DNA of 64,000 bases from Kluyvera ascorbata ATCC 33433 (GCF_000735365.1 NZ_JMPL01000015.1:1-64000), one strand, 5' to 3'. Numbered from the stretch's first letter, positions 6,885 through 17,404 are shown. The notes: generated by a model from the letters alone, not told the origin. A program made the numbers and translations.

Positions 6885-7637
6885 TTAAAGGATATCGATT
6901 TCGGCAACCGATGGGTAAATCCACGATGGCCTGAACGGCATATTGTCGATGTCATCAACGGTGGAGACGCCAGAGAGAACCAGAATGGTCTCGAGCCCTG
7001 CCTGGAAGCCAGCCAGAATATCGGTGCGAAGATTATCGCCGACGATAACCGTCTGCTCAGAGTGGGCCTGCATTTTGTTCAGTGCGGCGCGGATGATCCA
7101 CGGGCTTGGCTTGCCAACAACAAACGGCTTACGGCCAGAGATTTTTTCGATACCGGCGCACAGTGCGCCACAGGCTGGGTAATAGCCGCGGCCATGGGTG
7201 TCTGGGTTTGTGGCGATGAAGCGAGCGCCATTGGCGACGAAGAATGCCGCCTTGTGCATCATTTCCCAGTTAAAGGAACGTGTTTCACCCACGATAACGA
7301 AGTCCGGGTTGACGTCGGTAATGGTGAACCCGGCTTTATAGAGCTCGTGGATCAATGCCCCTTCACCAACCACGTACGCTTTTTTCCCTTCCTGGCGGCG
7401 CAGGAAATCGGCGGTTGCCATGGCGGAGGTATAAAACACGCTGTCAGGCACGTCGATGCCTGCGGTGGCGAAGCGGTTTGCCAAATCCTGGCCCGTCTGT
7501 GAAGGGTAGTTGGTCAGACAGAGAAACGGCATACCTTTATCCAGTACGCGTGCGACGAATTCCGCCGCACCCGGCACGGCAACGTTGTCGTGCATCAGCA
7601 CGCCGTCAATATCACAGATTACATTCTGAATGGTCAT
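6885..7637 (-). CDS. nagD: HAD-family ribonucleotide monophosphatase NagD (UmpH)
   Basis: 250 aa, near identical to E. coli NagD/UmpH, a HAD phosphatase that dephosphorylates UMP, GMP and other nucleoside monophosphates. Motif I is DIDGVLMHD at residues 9-17 (D9 nucleophile, D11 acid). Motif II is TNYPSQTG, and motif III/IV is VGDNLRTDILAG near 200. Last gene of the nagBACD operon, 68 bp after nagC. Its link to amino-sugar metabolism is positional only. Confidence 0.97.
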   Translation of the reverse strand: MTIQNVICDIDGVLMHDNVAVPGAAEFVARVLDKGMPFLCLTNYPSQTGQDLANRFATAGIDVPDSVFYTSAMATADFLRRQEGKKAYVVGEGALIHELYKAGFTITDVNPDFVIVGETRSFNWEMMHKAAFFVANGARFIATNPDTHGRGYYPACGALCAGIEKISGRKPFVVGKPSPWIIRAALNKMQAHSEQTVIVGDNLRTDILAGFQAGLETILVLSGVSTVDDIDNMPFRPSWIYPSVAEIDIL

Positions 7638-7705
7638 GGACTACCTGGCGTTTGTTTTTAAAGAGGCGTAATTATACACGTTATCCCCGGCGTTGCCTCT
7701 TAGGA

Positions 7706-8926
7706 CTAACCTTCCAACAAATGTTGTAGCAGGATACCGTTGAGCATTGCGCGCTTGACCAGCGCAAATGCGCCAATCGCGGAGCGGTGGTCGAGGGTTG
7801 AACGTACCACCGGCAGATTCTTGCGAAAAGCCTTTAAAACCTGCGTGTTAATGCAGCCTTCAATGGCGGGCAGCAGCACGCGGTCGGCCTCGATGATTTC
7901 ACCGGCAATTACCACTTTCTGCGGGTTAAACAGGTTAATGGCAATGGCGATGGTTTTACCGAGATGACGGCCTACATGCTCAATCACTTCGGTTGCCAGC
8001 GCGTCGCCCTTGTTAGCGGCTTTGCAGATAGTTTTGATGTGGCAATCGTCGAGCGTTACACGGCTTTGGTAGCCCTGCTCCAGCAGATGACGCACGCGTT
8101 GCTCAATAGCGGCATTGGCGGCCACGGTTTCCAGACAGCCAAAGTTACCACAGTGGCAGCGCTCGCCGAGCGGATCGACCTGAATATGACCAATCTCACC
8201 GACGTTGCCGTTGCGGCCGATAAAAATGCGCCCGTTGGAGATAATGCCTGCGCCGGTGCCGCGATGCACACGCACCAGAATGGAGTCTTCACAGTCCTGG
8301 CTTGCACCAAAGTAGTGCTCGGCCAGCGCCAGGCTGCGGATATCGTGACCCACAAAACAGGTCACTTTGAAGCGTTTTTCCAGCGCTTCAACCAGACGCC
8401 AGTTTTCCACCGGGATGTGCGGCATATAGCGAATAACGCCGCTCTCAGGGTCAACCAGCCCAGGCAGAATTACTGAAATAGCAATCAGCTCACGAATTTT
8501 ACGCTGGCACGATTCAATAAAAGTACCGATGGTGTTAAGCAGGGCATGTTCCAGCGTTTCCTGGGTGCGCTCAGGTAGCGGATAATGCTCTTCAGCAACC
8601 GCTTTACTGCTTAGATCGTACAGCGTGAGGGTCGTGTCGTGACGGCCAAGACGAACGCCAATGGCGTGGAAATTACGGGTTTCGGTAATGATGGAGATAG
8701 CGCGGCGGCCTCCGGTGGAGGCCTGCTGATCGACTTCTTTGATCAATCCGCGCTCAATAAGCTGACGCGTGATTTTGGTCACGCTGGCGGGAGCAAGCTG
8801 GCTCTGCTCGGCAATCTGAATACGCGAGATTGGCCCATGCTGGTCAATCAGGCGGTAAACGGCCGCGCTGTTAAGCTGTTTTACGAGGTCAACATTACCA
8901 ATTTGAGCTTGTCCGCCTGATGTCAT
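7706..8926 (-). CDS. nagC: N-acetylglucosamine repressor NagC (ROK family)
   Basis: 406 aa, full length. Represses nagE, nagBACD and other amino-sugar genes, and is released by GlcNAc-6-phosphate. It has an N-terminal helix-turn-helix (about 15-75, SRIQIAEQSQLAPASVTKIT), a sugar-kinase-like ROK fold with GTGAG, and the zinc motif CHCGNFGCLE. The gene is 8 bp downstream of nagA in the operon. Its expected targets are present here: operators in the nagB-nagE gap and two candidate sites before chiP. Confidence 0.98.
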   Translation of the reverse strand: MTSGGQAQIGNVDLVKQLNSAAVYRLIDQHGPISRIQIAEQSQLAPASVTKITRQLIERGLIKEVDQQASTGGRRAISIITETRNFHAIGVRLGRHDTTLTLYDLSSKAVAEEHYPLPERTQETLEHALLNTIGTFIESCQRKIRELIAISVILPGLVDPESGVIRYMPHIPVENWRLVEALEKRFKVTCFVGHDIRSLALAEHYFGASQDCEDSILVRVHRGTGAGIISNGRIFIGRNGNVGEIGHIQVDPLGERCHCGNFGCLETVAANAAIEQRVRHLLEQGYQSRVTLDDCHIKTICKAANKGDALATEVIEHVGRHLGKTIAIAINLFNPQKVVIAGEIIEADRVLLPAIEGCINTQVLKAFRKNLPVVRSTLDHRSAIGAFALVKRAMLNGILLQHLLEG

Positions 8927-8934
8927 ACTTTCTC

Positions 8935-10083
8935 TTACTCAGTAACGACCTCGTTGCCATTAACGATGGTCTTGATGATTTTAAAGTCGTGCGTGAATGC
9001 GGTCAGGTTCGCGACCTTGCCCGGTGCAATGCTGCCGAGACGTTTTTCAACGCCAATGGCGCGAGCAGGGTAGAGCGTTGCCATGCGAAGCACTTCGTCG
9101 AGCGCAATATTGGCATGTTCTACCAGATTGCGAACGCCTTCGATCATGGTCAGCGAGGAACCGCTCAATGTACCGTTTTCATCAACACAGAGTCCATTAC
9201 GGTAGTATATTGTTTTACCAGCAAAAATGAACTGATCAATATCGGCGCCTGCCGGTGCGGTGGCATCGGTTACCAGACACAGCTTATCGCCTTTCAGGCG
9301 CTTGGCGTTACGGATATTGATGTAGTCCACGTGCAGGCCGTCAGCAATGATGCCGCAGTAGATTTCGTTCGCATCCAGGATAGCCCCGGTCAGACCCGGT
9401 TCGCGGCCAGACATATAAGGCATCGCGTTAAACAGGTGCGTCGCGAAGGTGATACCTGCGCGGAAACCTACGCGTGCTTCTTGCGCGGTGGCGTTGGAGT
9501 GGCCCGCAGAAACGACGATACCGGCATTGGCCAGCGCGGTGATGACTTCCGGTGCAACCATTTCGGGTGCCAGGGTCACTTTGGTGATGACGTCTGCGTT
9601 ATCACAGAGGAACTTCACTAATTCAGCATCGGGTTTACGCACGAAGCTTGGGTTGTGAGTGCCTTTTTTCACCAGATTCAACCACGGGCCTTCAAGGTGC
9701 AGACCCAGCGCCTGGTTAGGATGCTTCGCCAGATATTCGCGCATCACGCGGATACCCTGTTTCATCAGGTCGTCGCTGGTGGTGATGAGCGTAGGCAGAT
9801 AGTTGGTGCAGCCTGATTTCTCGTTGGCTTTCTGCATGATTTCCAGCGTTTCAACGGTGACCGCTTCGGCGGTGTCGTTGAACTGAACGCCGCCGCAGCC
9901 GTTAAGCTGAACGTCGATAAAACCAGGGGCGAGAATGGCGCCATTAACAGAACGCTGTTCGACGTTCGCTGGTACATCGGCCAGTGGGCAAATACGTTCA
10001 ATAAGGCCATTGGCGACGATAATCGCATGGTCATCCAGAATTTCGTGGCCGGTATAGATTCGGCCATGGGTTAATGCATACAT
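8935..10083 (-). CDS. nagA: N-acetylglucosamine-6-phosphate deacetylase
   Basis: 382 aa. Converts GlcNAc-6-P to GlcN-6-P plus acetate in the cytosol. Amidohydrolase fold: [12 protein letters not shown] near residue 60, the metal-binding HLEGPW near 130, SAGHSNA near 195, THLFNAM near 215, and the catalytic Asp in [10 protein letters not shown] near 273. Second gene of nagBACD, 57 bp after nagB. The same enzyme in E. coli has 382 aa. Confidence 0.98.
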   Translation of the reverse strand: MYALTHGRIYTGHEILDDHAIIVANGLIERICPLADVPANVEQRSVNGAILAPGFIDVQLNGCGGVQFNDTAEAVTVETLEIMQKANEKSGCTNYLPTLITTSDDLMKQGIRVMREYLAKHPNQALGLHLEGPWLNLVKKGTHNPSFVRKPDAELVKFLCDNADVITKVTLAPEMVAPEVITALANAGIVVSAGHSNATAQEARVGFRAGITFATHLFNAMPYMSGREPGLTGAILDANEIYCGIIADGLHVDYINIRNAKRLKGDKLCLVTDATAPAGADIDQFIFAGKTIYYRNGLCVDENGTLSGSSLTMIEGVRNLVEHANIALDEVLRMATLYPARAIGVEKRLGSIAPGKVANLTAFTHDFKIIKTIVNGNEVVTE

Positions 10084-10140
10084 TACGACCCCCGGTGTTC
10101 TAAAAATTTGTCCCGCGGTAGACCACGGGACGATAAGACA

Positions 10141-10941
10141 TTACAGGCCTTTAATATTTTCAGCTTCTAATTCATTGAAATATTTCAGGGTCTTGACCTT
10201 CAACTCCATGGTAGAAGGTTCGTCGCAGACAATCAGCGATTTCGGATGCAGCTGCAGACAGGTGATGGTCCACATATGGTTAACGTTGCCTTCAACCGCT
10301 TGCTGCAGCGCCAGCGCTTTAGTTGATCCCTGCACCAGAATCATCACTTCTTCAGCGTCCAGCAGTGTACCTACGCCAACGGTCAGCGCATATTTTGGTA
10401 CCAGTGCAACGTCGCCGTCAAAGAAACGGGAGTTTGCGACGCGGGTTTCATGCGTCAACGTTTTGATACGGGTACGGGAAGAAAGGGAAGACGCCGGTTC
10501 GTTGAACGCGATGTGACCATCGTTGCCCACGCCACCCATAAACAGGTGAATTTTACCGTAAGAACGAATTTTTTCTTCATAACGACGACATTCTGCGTCA
10601 ACATCCGGCGCGTTGCCGTTCAGCAGGTTGATATTTTCTTCTGGGATATCAATGTGGTCGAAGAAGTTGCGGTGCATGAAGCTGTAATAGCTTTCCGGAT
10701 GCTCTTTTGGCAGACCAACGTATTCGTCCATGTTGAAGGTGACGACATGCTTAAAGCTCACCTGGCCCGCTTTATGCATTTCAACTAATACTTTATAGGT
10801 TGCCAGCGGGGTGCCGCCGGTTGGCAAGCCGAGGACGAACGGACGGTCCGCGGTAGGTTTGAAAGCATTGATACGGTTAACGATGTGGCGGGCAGCCCAT
10901 TTGCCGACTTGTTCAGCGTTAACGAGAGGAATCAGTCTCAT
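10141..10941 (-). CDS. nagB: Glucosamine-6-phosphate deaminase
   Basis: 266 aa, the family length in E. coli. Converts GlcN-6-P to fructose-6-P and ammonia and is allosterically activated by GlcNAc-6-P. Visible motifs are GLPTGGTPL near 39, NMDEYVGL near 70 (catalytic Asp), [14 protein letters not shown] near 136 (catalytic Asp/His) and the C-terminal [10 protein letters not shown]. First gene of the leftward operon; divergent from nagE across a 341-bp regulatory region. Confidence 0.98.
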   Translation of the reverse strand: MRLIPLVNAEQVGKWAARHIVNRINAFKPTADRPFVLGLPTGGTPLATYKVLVEMHKAGQVSFKHVVTFNMDEYVGLPKEHPESYYSFMHRNFFDHIDIPEENINLLNGNAPDVDAECRRYEEKIRSYGKIHLFMGGVGNDGHIAFNEPASSLSSRTRIKTLTHETRVANSRFFDGDVALVPKYALTVGVGTLLDAEEVMILVQGSTKALALQQAVEGNVNHMWTITCLQLHPKSLIVCDEPSTMELKVKTLKYFNELEAENIKGL

Positions 10942-11040
10942 TCTTCACCTCAAAATGTAAAATGTAAGAAGTTGGCGGATGGCATCTCCGTACACGCTTT
11001 AAGCGTCACCTGTTTGCATCGTCAGGGAGCAATCCGTTTT

Positions 11041-11063
11041 GATTTTTTGAATCATAAAATAAG
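11041..11063. promoter_or_regulatory. NagC operator, nagB side
   Basis: AT-rich site reading, on the nagB strand, CTTATTTTATG followed by ATTCAAAAAATC, with the TTATTTT arm typical of NagC boxes. It lies about 100 bp upstream of nagB. In E. coli NagC bound here and at the nagE operator forms a repression loop; the centre-to-centre distance here is about 94 bp. Confidence 0.7.
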
Positions 11064-11107
11064 TTTTCATGGTTAGCCAGCGAAAGGGAGTGGTGATAAC
11101 AATATTT

Positions 11108-11123
11108 GGTGACAATAGTCACA
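11108..11123. promoter_or_regulatory. CRP-cAMP site between the nagB and nagE operators
   Basis: GGTGA-CAATAG-TCACA, with a perfect GTGA-N6-TCAC core. It lies between the two NagC operators, the same arrangement as in E. coli where CRP activates nagE and nagB. Confidence 0.75.
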
Positions 11124-11133
11124 AAAAACACGT

Positions 11134-11158
11134 GTTTAATTTGCGATACGAATTAAAC
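11134..11158. promoter_or_regulatory. NagC operator, nagE side
   Basis: Inverted repeat GTTTAATT ... AATTAAAC with a 9-bp centre (TGCGATACG). This is the classic high-affinity nagE operator of NagC and lies about 125 bp upstream of the nagE start. Confidence 0.85.
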
Positions 11159-11282
11159 TTCCACACACTCATAATCCTCAGAGTTGTGATTGCAGTTTAC
11201 AAGACATCGCAGTGTCATGCTTTTTTGCACAATAAAAAAATGGCTTAAATGAGCCGTATCGGGGGCTCGTAGGGGGAATAAG

Positions 11283-13232
11283 ATGAATATTTTAGGGTTT
11301 TTCCAGCGACTAGGTAGGGCGTTACAGCTCCCTATCGCCGTGCTGCCGGTGGCGGCGCTGTTGCTGCGATTCGGTCAGCCAGACTTACTTAACGTGCCGT
11401 TCATCGCGCAAGCGGGCGGGTCTATCTTTGATAACCTGGCGCTGATTTTTGCCATCGGTGTGGCATCCAGCTGGTCTAAAGACAGCGCGGGTGCAGCAGC
11501 ATTGGCAGGCGCGGTCGGTTATTTCGTACTGACTAAAGCAATGGTCACCATCAACCCAGCCATTAACATGGGTGTCCTGGCAGGTATCATTACCGGTCTG
11601 GTCGGTGGTGCCGTTTATAACCGTTGGGCGGGTATCAAACTGCCTGACTTCCTGAGCTTCTTCGGCGGCAAACGCTTCGTGCCAATCGCCACTGGCTTCT
11701 TCTGTCTGGTGCTGGCAGCCATCTTTGGCTACGTGTGGCCACCGGTGCAGAACGCCATCCACGCAGGTGGTGAGTGGATCGTTGGCGCTGGCGCGCTGGG
11801 CTCCGGTATCTTTGGCTTCATCAACCGTTTGCTGATCCCAACCGGTCTGCATCAGGTGCTGAACACCATCGCCTGGTTCCAGATTGGTGAGTTCACCAAC
11901 GCGGCCGGTGCGGTCTTCCACGGTGACATCAACCGCTTCTATGCGGGTGACGGCACTGCGGGTATGTTCATGTCCGGCTTCTTCCCAATCATGATGTTTG
12001 GTCTGCCGGGTGCGGCGCTGGCGATGTACTTCGCAGCACCGAAAGCGCGTCGTCCAATGGTTGGCGGTATGCTGCTGTCCGTGGCGGTCACCGCATTCCT
12101 GACCGGTGTAACCGAGCCGCTGGAATTCCTGTTCATGTTCCTGGCGCCGGTACTGTACCTGCTGCACGCGATTCTGACCGGCGTTAGCCTGTTCATCGCA
12201 ACGCTGCTGGGTATCCACGCAGGCTTCTCCTTCTCCGCAGGCGCTATCGACTACGTGTTGATGTACAGCCTGCCGGCAGCAAGTAAGAACGTCTGGATGC
12301 TGGTGGTAATGGGTCTGGTGTTCTTCGTTATCTACTTCGTGCTGTTCAGCGTGGTTATCCGCATGTTCAACCTGAAAACACCAGGTCGTGAAGATAAAGA
12401 CGACAACGTGGTGACTGAAGAAGCCAACAGCAACACCGAAGAAGGTCTGAATCAGCTGGCAACTAACTACATTGCCGCGGTTGGTGGTACTGACAACCTG
12501 AAAGCGATTGATGCCTGTATTACCCGTCTGCGCCTGACCGTAGGCGACTCCGCGAAGGTGAGCGACGCGATGTGTAAACGTCTTGGCGCTTCCGGTGTGG
12601 TGAAACTGAACAAACAAACCATCCAGGTTATCGTGGGTGCGAAAGCTGAGTCTATCGGCGACGCGATGAAGAAAGTCGTTGCTCGTGGCCCGGTTGCCGC
12701 AGCAGCAGCGGAAAGCGCAGCGCCAGCAGCACCAGCGGCGGCAAAACCGCAGGCTGTGGCTAACGCCGCGACCGTAGAAACTCTGGTTTCTCCGATTACC
12801 GGTGATGTGGTTGCGCTGGAGCAGGTTCCTGATGAAGCCTTCGCCAGCAAAGCGGTCGGTGACGGTGTGGCGGTTAAACCAACGGATAAAACCGTAGTTT
12901 CCCCAGCAGCGGGCACCATCGTGAAAATCTTCAACACCAACCACGCGTTCTGCCTGGAAACTGACAAAGGCGCGGAAATCGTTGTCCACATGGGTATCGA
13001 TACCGTGGCGCTGGAAGGTAAAGGCTTCAAACGTCTGGTTGAAGAGGGGGCAGAAGTGAAAGCGGGTGAGCCAATCCTGGAAATGGACCTGGACTTCCTA
13101 AACGCCAATGCGCGCTCGATGATTAGCCCGGTAGTTTGCAGCAACAGCGATGATTTCGGTGGTCTGGTGATCAAAGCCGAAGGTCATGTGGTTGCCGGTC
13201 AAACGCCACTGTATGAGATTAAAGGTAAATAA
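11283..13232 (+). CDS. nagE: PTS N-acetylglucosamine transporter, EIICBA
   Basis: 649 aa inner-membrane permease that imports and phosphorylates GlcNAc. Domains in order: EIIC, about ten membrane spans, residues 1-365 (N-terminal NILGFFQRLGRALQLPIAVLP); EIIB at 385-465 with phosphorylated C412 in IDACITRLRL; an Ala/Pro linker near 475-495; EIIA at about 500-649 with H569 in IVVHMGIDT. Start preceded by AGGGGGAATAAG. Divergent from nagBACD, under NagC and CRP. Monocistronic, with a strong terminator after it. Confidence 0.98.
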   Translation: MNILGFFQRLGRALQLPIAVLPVAALLLRFGQPDLLNVPFIAQAGGSIFDNLALIFAIGVASSWSKDSAGAAALAGAVGYFVLTKAMVTINPAINMGVLAGIITGLVGGAVYNRWAGIKLPDFLSFFGGKRFVPIATGFFCLVLAAIFGYVWPPVQNAIHAGGEWIVGAGALGSGIFGFINRLLIPTGLHQVLNTIAWFQIGEFTNAAGAVFHGDINRFYAGDGTAGMFMSGFFPIMMFGLPGAALAMYFAAPKARRPMVGGMLLSVAVTAFLTGVTEPLEFLFMFLAPVLYLLHAILTGVSLFIATLLGIHAGFSFSAGAIDYVLMYSLPAASKNVWMLVVMGLVFFVIYFVLFSVVIRMFNLKTPGREDKDDNVVTEEANSNTEEGLNQLATNYIAAVGGTDNLKAIDACITRLRLTVGDSAKVSDAMCKRLGASGVVKLNKQTIQVIVGAKAESIGDAMKKVVARGPVAAAAAESAAPAAPAAAKPQAVANAATVETLVSPITGDVVALEQVPDEAFASKAVGDGVAVKPTDKTVVSPAAGTIVKIFNTNHAFCLETDKGAEIVVHMGIDTVALEGKGFKRLVEEGAEVKAGEPILEMDLDFLNANARSMISPVVCSNSDDFGGLVIKAEGHVVAGQTPLYEIKGK

Positions 13233-13264
13233 CTGCTCCTGAGTAAAGTGAGTTAAGTGCCTTA

Positions 13265-13298
13265 AGCGGCGGGGGGAAATCCTCCGCCGCTTTTTTTT
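13265..13298 (+). terminator. Intrinsic terminator of nagE
   Basis: GC-rich stem AGCGGCGG...CCGCCGCT followed by eight T residues, 33 bp after the nagE stop. Confidence 0.9.
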
Positions 13299-13419
13299 GC
13301 AGCAAATACCCCCATATTCGATATTCCATCGCCTTTTTTGTGCAACAAATAGTTGTCTCCGGGCGCGGCTTATAAGATCATGTGCCGTTATACGTTGTTT
13401 ACGCTTTGAGGAATCCACG

Positions 13420-15078
13420 ATGAGTGAGGCTGAAGCCCGCCCGACTAACTTTATTCGTCAGATCATTGATGAAGATCTGGCTACCGGTAAGCACAACACG
13501 GTGCATACTCGTTTTCCGCCAGAGCCGAATGGCTATCTGCACATCGGCCATGCGAAATCCATCTGCCTGAACTTTGGCATTGCGCAAGATTATCAAGGCC
13601 AGTGCAACCTGCGTTTCGATGACACCAACCCAGTTAAAGAAGACATCGAATACGTTGAGTCCATCAAAAACGACGTCGAGTGGTTAGGTTTTCACTGGTC
13701 TGGCAACGTCCGTTACTCTTCTGATTACTTCGATCAGCTGCATGCCTACGCGGTCGAGCTTATCAACAAAGGCCTGGCGTACGTTGATGAACTGACGCCT
13801 GAGCAGATCCGCGAATACCGCGGTTCGCTGACCGCACCGGGCAAAAACAGCCCGTACCGCGATCGCAGCGTGGAAGAGAACCTGGCGCTGTTCGAAAAAA
13901 TGCGTACTGGCGGCTTTGCTGAAGGTACTGCCTGCCTGCGCGCTAAAATCGATATGGCTTCGCCGTTTATCGTCATGCGCGATCCGGTGCTGTACCGCAT
14001 TAAATTTGCCGATCACCACCAGACCGGCACCAAGTGGTGCATCTACCCGATGTACGACTTTACTCACTGCATCAGCGATGCGCTGGAAGGCATTACGCAC
14101 TCCCTGTGTACGCTGGAATTCCAGGACAACCGTCGTCTGTACGACTGGGTGCTGGACAACATCACCATCCCGGTTCACCCGCGCCAGTACGAATTCTCGC
14201 GCCTGAATCTGGAATACACCGTGATGTCCAAGCGTAAGCTGAACCAATTGGTAATGGAAAAACACGTAGAAGGCTGGGATGACCCACGCATGCCGACCAT
14301 TTCCGGTCTGCGTCGTCGTGGTTATACCGCGGCGTCTATCCGTGAATTCTGTAAGCGCATCGGCGTCACCAAGCAGGACAACACCATTGAGATGGCTTCG
14401 CTGGAATCCTGCATTCGCGAAGATCTCAACGAAAACGCGCCGCGCGCGATGGCGGTTATCGACCCGGTTAAACTGGTTATCGAAAACTACCCGCAGGGCG
14501 AAAGCGAGCTGGTTTCTATGCCTAACCATCCGAATAAGCCGGAAATGGGTAGCCGTGACGTGCCGTTTAGCGCTGAGATCTGGATCGACCGAGCGGACTT
14601 CCGCGAAGAAGCTAACAAGCAGTACAAGCGCCTGGTGATGGGTAAAGAAGTTCGTCTGCGTAACGCCTATGTGGTGAAAGCAGAGCGCGTAGAGAAGGAT
14701 GCTGAAGGCAATATCACCACCATCTTCTGTACCTACGATGCTGATACCCTGAGCAAAGACCCAGCAGATGGCCGTAAAGTGAAGGGCGTCATTCACTGGG
14801 TTAGCGCGGCACATGCGCTGCCGGTTGAAATTCGTCTGTACGACCGTCTCTTCAGCGTGCCAAACCCTGGTGCCGCAGAAGACTTCCTGTCGGTAATGAA
14901 CCCAGAGTCACTGGTTATCAAGCAGGGCTACGCTGAGCCGTCTCTGCAGGCCGCTGAAGCCGGTAAAGCGTTCCAGTTCGAGCGTGAGGGTTACTTCTGC
15001 CTGGACAGCCGCTACACCACGGCTGAGAAGCTGGTGTTTAACCGTACCGTTGGTTTACGAGACACCTGGGTGGGGTAA
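13420..15078 (+). CDS. glnS: Glutaminyl-tRNA synthetase
   Basis: 552 aa class I aminoacyl-tRNA synthetase that charges tRNA-Gln. The start [11 protein letters not shown] at 13420 follows GAGGAATCCACG; the longer open frame from 13297 overlaps the nagE terminator and is rejected. The HIGH motif is HIGHAKS near residue 40 and the KMSKS equivalent is VMSKRK near 268. The C-terminal half carries the anticodon-binding beta-barrels. The tRNA-Gln at the left edge is one of its substrates. Very close to E. coli GlnS. Confidence 0.98.
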   Translation: MSEAEARPTNFIRQIIDEDLATGKHNTVHTRFPPEPNGYLHIGHAKSICLNFGIAQDYQGQCNLRFDDTNPVKEDIEYVESIKNDVEWLGFHWSGNVRYSSDYFDQLHAYAVELINKGLAYVDELTPEQIREYRGSLTAPGKNSPYRDRSVEENLALFEKMRTGGFAEGTACLRAKIDMASPFIVMRDPVLYRIKFADHHQTGTKWCIYPMYDFTHCISDALEGITHSLCTLEFQDNRRLYDWVLDNITIPVHPRQYEFSRLNLEYTVMSKRKLNQLVMEKHVEGWDDPRMPTISGLRRRGYTAASIREFCKRIGVTKQDNTIEMASLESCIREDLNENAPRAMAVIDPVKLVIENYPQGESELVSMPNHPNKPEMGSRDVPFSAEIWIDRADFREEANKQYKRLVMGKEVRLRNAYVVKAERVEKDAEGNITTIFCTYDADTLSKDPADGRKVKGVIHWVSAAHALPVEIRLYDRLFSVPNPGAAEDFLSVMNPESLVIKQGYAEPSLQAAEAGKAFQFEREGYFCLDSRYTTAEKLVFNRTVGLRDTWVG

Positions 15079-15093
15079 TTAACACCCAATAAT

Positions 15094-15122
15094 AAAAACG
15101 CCGCCCATGCGGCGTTTTTTTT
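15094..15122 (+). terminator. Intrinsic terminator of glnS
   Basis: AAAAACGCCGC-CCAT-GCGGCGTTTTTTTT hairpin with a T-run, 15 bp after the glnS stop. Confidence 0.92.
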
Positions 15123-15195
15123 GCCTCGTTTTTAACGAAAACTTTCGTTGGAATAACGGTGTTCTTTCGGATGAAAAAATACGTCCCCTCATAGT

Positions 15196-15208
15196 TTCGC
15201 GTAGCGAA
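15196..15208. promoter_or_regulatory. NagC-like operator core, distal, upstream of chiP
   Basis: Inverted repeat TTCGC-GTA-GCGAA followed by TTAAT, resembling the core of strong NagC operators. It lies 338 bp before the chiP start. A second copy with nearly the same core sits 222 bp closer to chiP. Confidence 0.6.
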
Positions 15209-15367
15209 TTAATGCAAACCTTCTAAGCCTAAGCGCTTCTTCATTTTTGATCTCTTCTATCACAGAAACATTATGTAAACGCTCTCATTCACATTTAACC
15301 CAGAGCCCACAAGGCCTGACGTGAATATGTTTCAATAACGCACGCTGTTACAAACAGAAACCAAATA

Positions 15368-15383
15368 TGTGCGCTTTGTCATA
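15368..15383. promoter_or_regulatory. Possible CRP site upstream of chiP
   Basis: TGTGC-GCTTTG-TCATA matches 8 of 10 conserved CRP half-site bases. It lies between the two NagC-like operators, as expected if the chitoporin genes are catabolite-activated. Confidence 0.4.
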
Positions 15384-15417
15384 ATCCTGCACTCTCGTTG
15401 AGGAAAAGGATTGATAA

Positions 15418-15430
15418 TTCGCGTCGCGAA
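15418..15430. promoter_or_regulatory. NagC-like operator core, proximal, upstream of chiP
   Basis: Perfect 13-bp palindrome TTCGCG-T-CGCGAA, flanked by AA/AAAA. Its centre is 222 bp from the distal copy, about 21 helical turns, so a NagC loop is possible. Confidence 0.6.
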
Positions 15431-15545
15431 AAATAGTCTATCGGTGTAGCGAAACACCTTTTTTAAGAAGTTCATTTTTTTTAAAGTTTTTATTTTTTGC
15501 TTCTGCTTTGCAGCGGCATTTTTAAAAGTCAAAGAGGATATAACT

Positions 15546-16952
15546 ATGCGTACGTTTAGTGGCAAACGTAGTACGCTGGCGCTGGCTATCGCCGGTGTGA
15601 CAGCAATGTCAGGCTTTATGATGACCCCGGAAGCAAAAGCAGAAGGTTTCATCGATGATTCTACACTGACCGGCGGTATCTATTACTGGCAGCGTGAGCG
15701 TGACCGTAAAGATGTCACCGATAATGACAAATACAAAACCAACCTTTCTCATTCCACCTGGAACGCCAACCTCGACTTCCAGTCTGGCTATGCTGCCGAT
15801 ATGTTCGGTATCGATATTGCTGCGTTCACCGCAATTGAAATGGCGGAAAGCGCAGAAAGCGGTCACCCGAACGAAATTGCGTTCTCCTCTAAGAACAAAG
15901 GCTACAGCGAAGATTACAGCGGCGATAAGAGCGGTATCAGCCTGTATAAAGCGGCAGCTAAATTTAAATTAGGGCCTGCATGGGCTCGCGCAGGTTACAT
16001 CCAGCCAACCGGTCAGACGCTGCTGGCGCCGCACTGGAGCTTTATGCCAGGTACCTATCAGGGTGCTGAAGCCGGGGCCAATTTCGACTACGGTGATGCT
16101 GGCGCGCTGAGCTTCTCCTACATGTGGACCAACAACTACAAGGCGCCTTGGCACCTTGAAATGGACAACTTCTATCAGAACGATAAGAAGACCAAAGTTG
16201 ATTACCTGCACTCCATCGGTGCGAAATACGATTTCAAAAATGACCTGGTGCTGGAAGCCGCATTTGGTCAGGCAGAAGGCTATATCGATCAGTACTTCGC
16301 CAAAGGTAGCTACAAATTTGATATCCCTGGCGGCCCGCTGACCACCAGCTACCAGTTCTACGGTACCCGTGACAAGGTGAGCGATCACGGCGTCAACGAC
16401 ATCTATGACGGCACCGCATGGCTGCAAGCATTAACCTTCGGCTACAAGCTGCAAGAAGTCTTCGACTTCCGTCTGGAAGGGACCTGGGTTAAAGCAGAAG
16501 GCCAGCAGGGTTACTTCCTGCAGCGTATGACGCCAACCTACGCCTCCTCTAACGGTCGTCTGGATATCTGGTGGGATAACCGCTCTGACTTCAACGCCAA
16601 CGGCGAAAAAGCGGTCTTCTTCGGTACTATGTATGACCTGAAAAACTGGGATCTGCCGGGTTGGGCAGTGGGTGCTTCTTACGTTTACGCATGGGATGCT
16701 AAGCCAGCGACCTGGCAGATGAACCCGGATGCGTACTACGACAAGAACAACAAGATCAAAGAGTCTGCCTACAGCCTCGATGTGGCATACACCGTACAGG
16801 ATGGTCGTGCGAAAGGTACGCTGTTCAAACTGCACTTCACTCAGTATGACAACCACTCCGATATCCCAAGCTGGGGCGGTGGTTACGGCAACATCTTCCA
16901 GGATGAGCGTGACGTGAAATTCATGGTTATCGCACCGTTCACCATTTTCTGA
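15546..16952 (+). CDS. chiP: Chitoporin ChiP (OprD-type outer-membrane porin)
   Basis: 468 aa, including a signal peptide of about 32 residues ending PEAKA/EGF. Takes up chitooligosaccharides across the outer membrane. The mature part alternates aromatic and polar beta-strands and ends MVIAPFTIF with a C-terminal Phe, the outer-membrane insertion signal. The Shine-Dalgarno AGAGGA lies just before the ATG; in E. coli this leader is paired by the sRNA ChiX, so silencing without chitin sugars is expected but not shown. Cotranscribed with chiQ 49 bp downstream. Two NagC-like sites lie upstream. Confidence 0.95.
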   Translation: MRTFSGKRSTLALAIAGVTAMSGFMMTPEAKAEGFIDDSTLTGGIYYWQRERDRKDVTDNDKYKTNLSHSTWNANLDFQSGYAADMFGIDIAAFTAIEMAESAESGHPNEIAFSSKNKGYSEDYSGDKSGISLYKAAAKFKLGPAWARAGYIQPTGQTLLAPHWSFMPGTYQGAEAGANFDYGDAGALSFSYMWTNNYKAPWHLEMDNFYQNDKKTKVDYLHSIGAKYDFKNDLVLEAAFGQAEGYIDQYFAKGSYKFDIPGGPLTTSYQFYGTRDKVSDHGVNDIYDGTAWLQALTFGYKLQEVFDFRLEGTWVKAEGQQGYFLQRMTPTYASSNGRLDIWWDNRSDFNANGEKAVFFGTMYDLKNWDLPGWAVGASYVYAWDAKPATWQMNPDAYYDKNNKIKESAYSLDVAYTVQDGRAKGTLFKLHFTQYDNHSDIPSWGGGYGNIFQDERDVKFMVIAPFTIF

Positions 16953-17001
16953 TGCTAACGCGGCAGGGGGAAACCTCTGCCGCCGCTAAGAGGCTCATCG
17001 T

Positions 17002-17337
17002 ATGAAAAAACTGATTATTGTTGCGCTGATGGCCGCCGGGTTAACCGCCTGTGCGCAATCTCCTGCGCCGAAGGAAGATAGCAAGCTGAAGGATGCCTAC
17101 AGCGCCTGTATTAACACCGCAGAAGGCAACCCGGATAAAATTCAGGCCTGTCAAAGCGTACTGAATGTGCTGAAGCAAGAGAAAGCACACGAGCAGTTCG
17201 CGAACCAGGAAAGCGTGCGCGTCATCGACTACCAGAAATGCATTAACGCTAGAAAAATGGGTAATGATGAAGCAGTAGCAAAAAACTGCGATAAGATCTG
17301 GCAAGAAATTCGCAGCAACAATACGCCGCAGAAATAG
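17002..17337 (+). CDS. chiQ: Chitoporin-associated lipoprotein ChiQ (YbfN)
   Basis: 111 aa. Lipoprotein signal MKKLIIVALMAAGLTAC with lipobox LTAC, so C17 should be the lipidated residue. The mature part is small, hydrophilic and has three further Cys (YSACINTA, IQACQS, YQKCIN, with NCDK near the end). Second gene of chiPQ in E. coli; exact role unknown. A terminator follows 15 bp after the stop. Confidence 0.93.
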   Translation: MKKLIIVALMAAGLTACAQSPAPKEDSKLKDAYSACINTAEGNPDKIQACQSVLNVLKQEKAHEQFANQESVRVIDYQKCINARKMGNDEAVAKNCDKIWQEIRSNNTPQK

Positions 17338-17352
17338 GCTTATGCTGATAAT

Positions 17353-17381
17353 AAAAAACCGCTGCTTGCAGCGGTTTTTTT
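17353..17381. terminator. Intrinsic terminator after chiPQ
   Basis: AAAAAACCGCTGC-TT-GCAGCGGTTTTTTT hairpin with a T-run (and an A-run on the other side). Confidence 0.92.
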
Positions 17382-17404
17382 GTGGGTGTCGTAAACGCAG
17401 GGCA

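Noticed and set aside
6773-6958. 61-aa open frame at the nagD 3' end
   Set aside because: Spans the nagD stop and hairpins; translation is not conserved-looking.
11385-12989. 534-aa open frame antisense to nagE
   Set aside because: Very Cys/His/Gln-rich translation of the reverse strand of nagE; not a gene.
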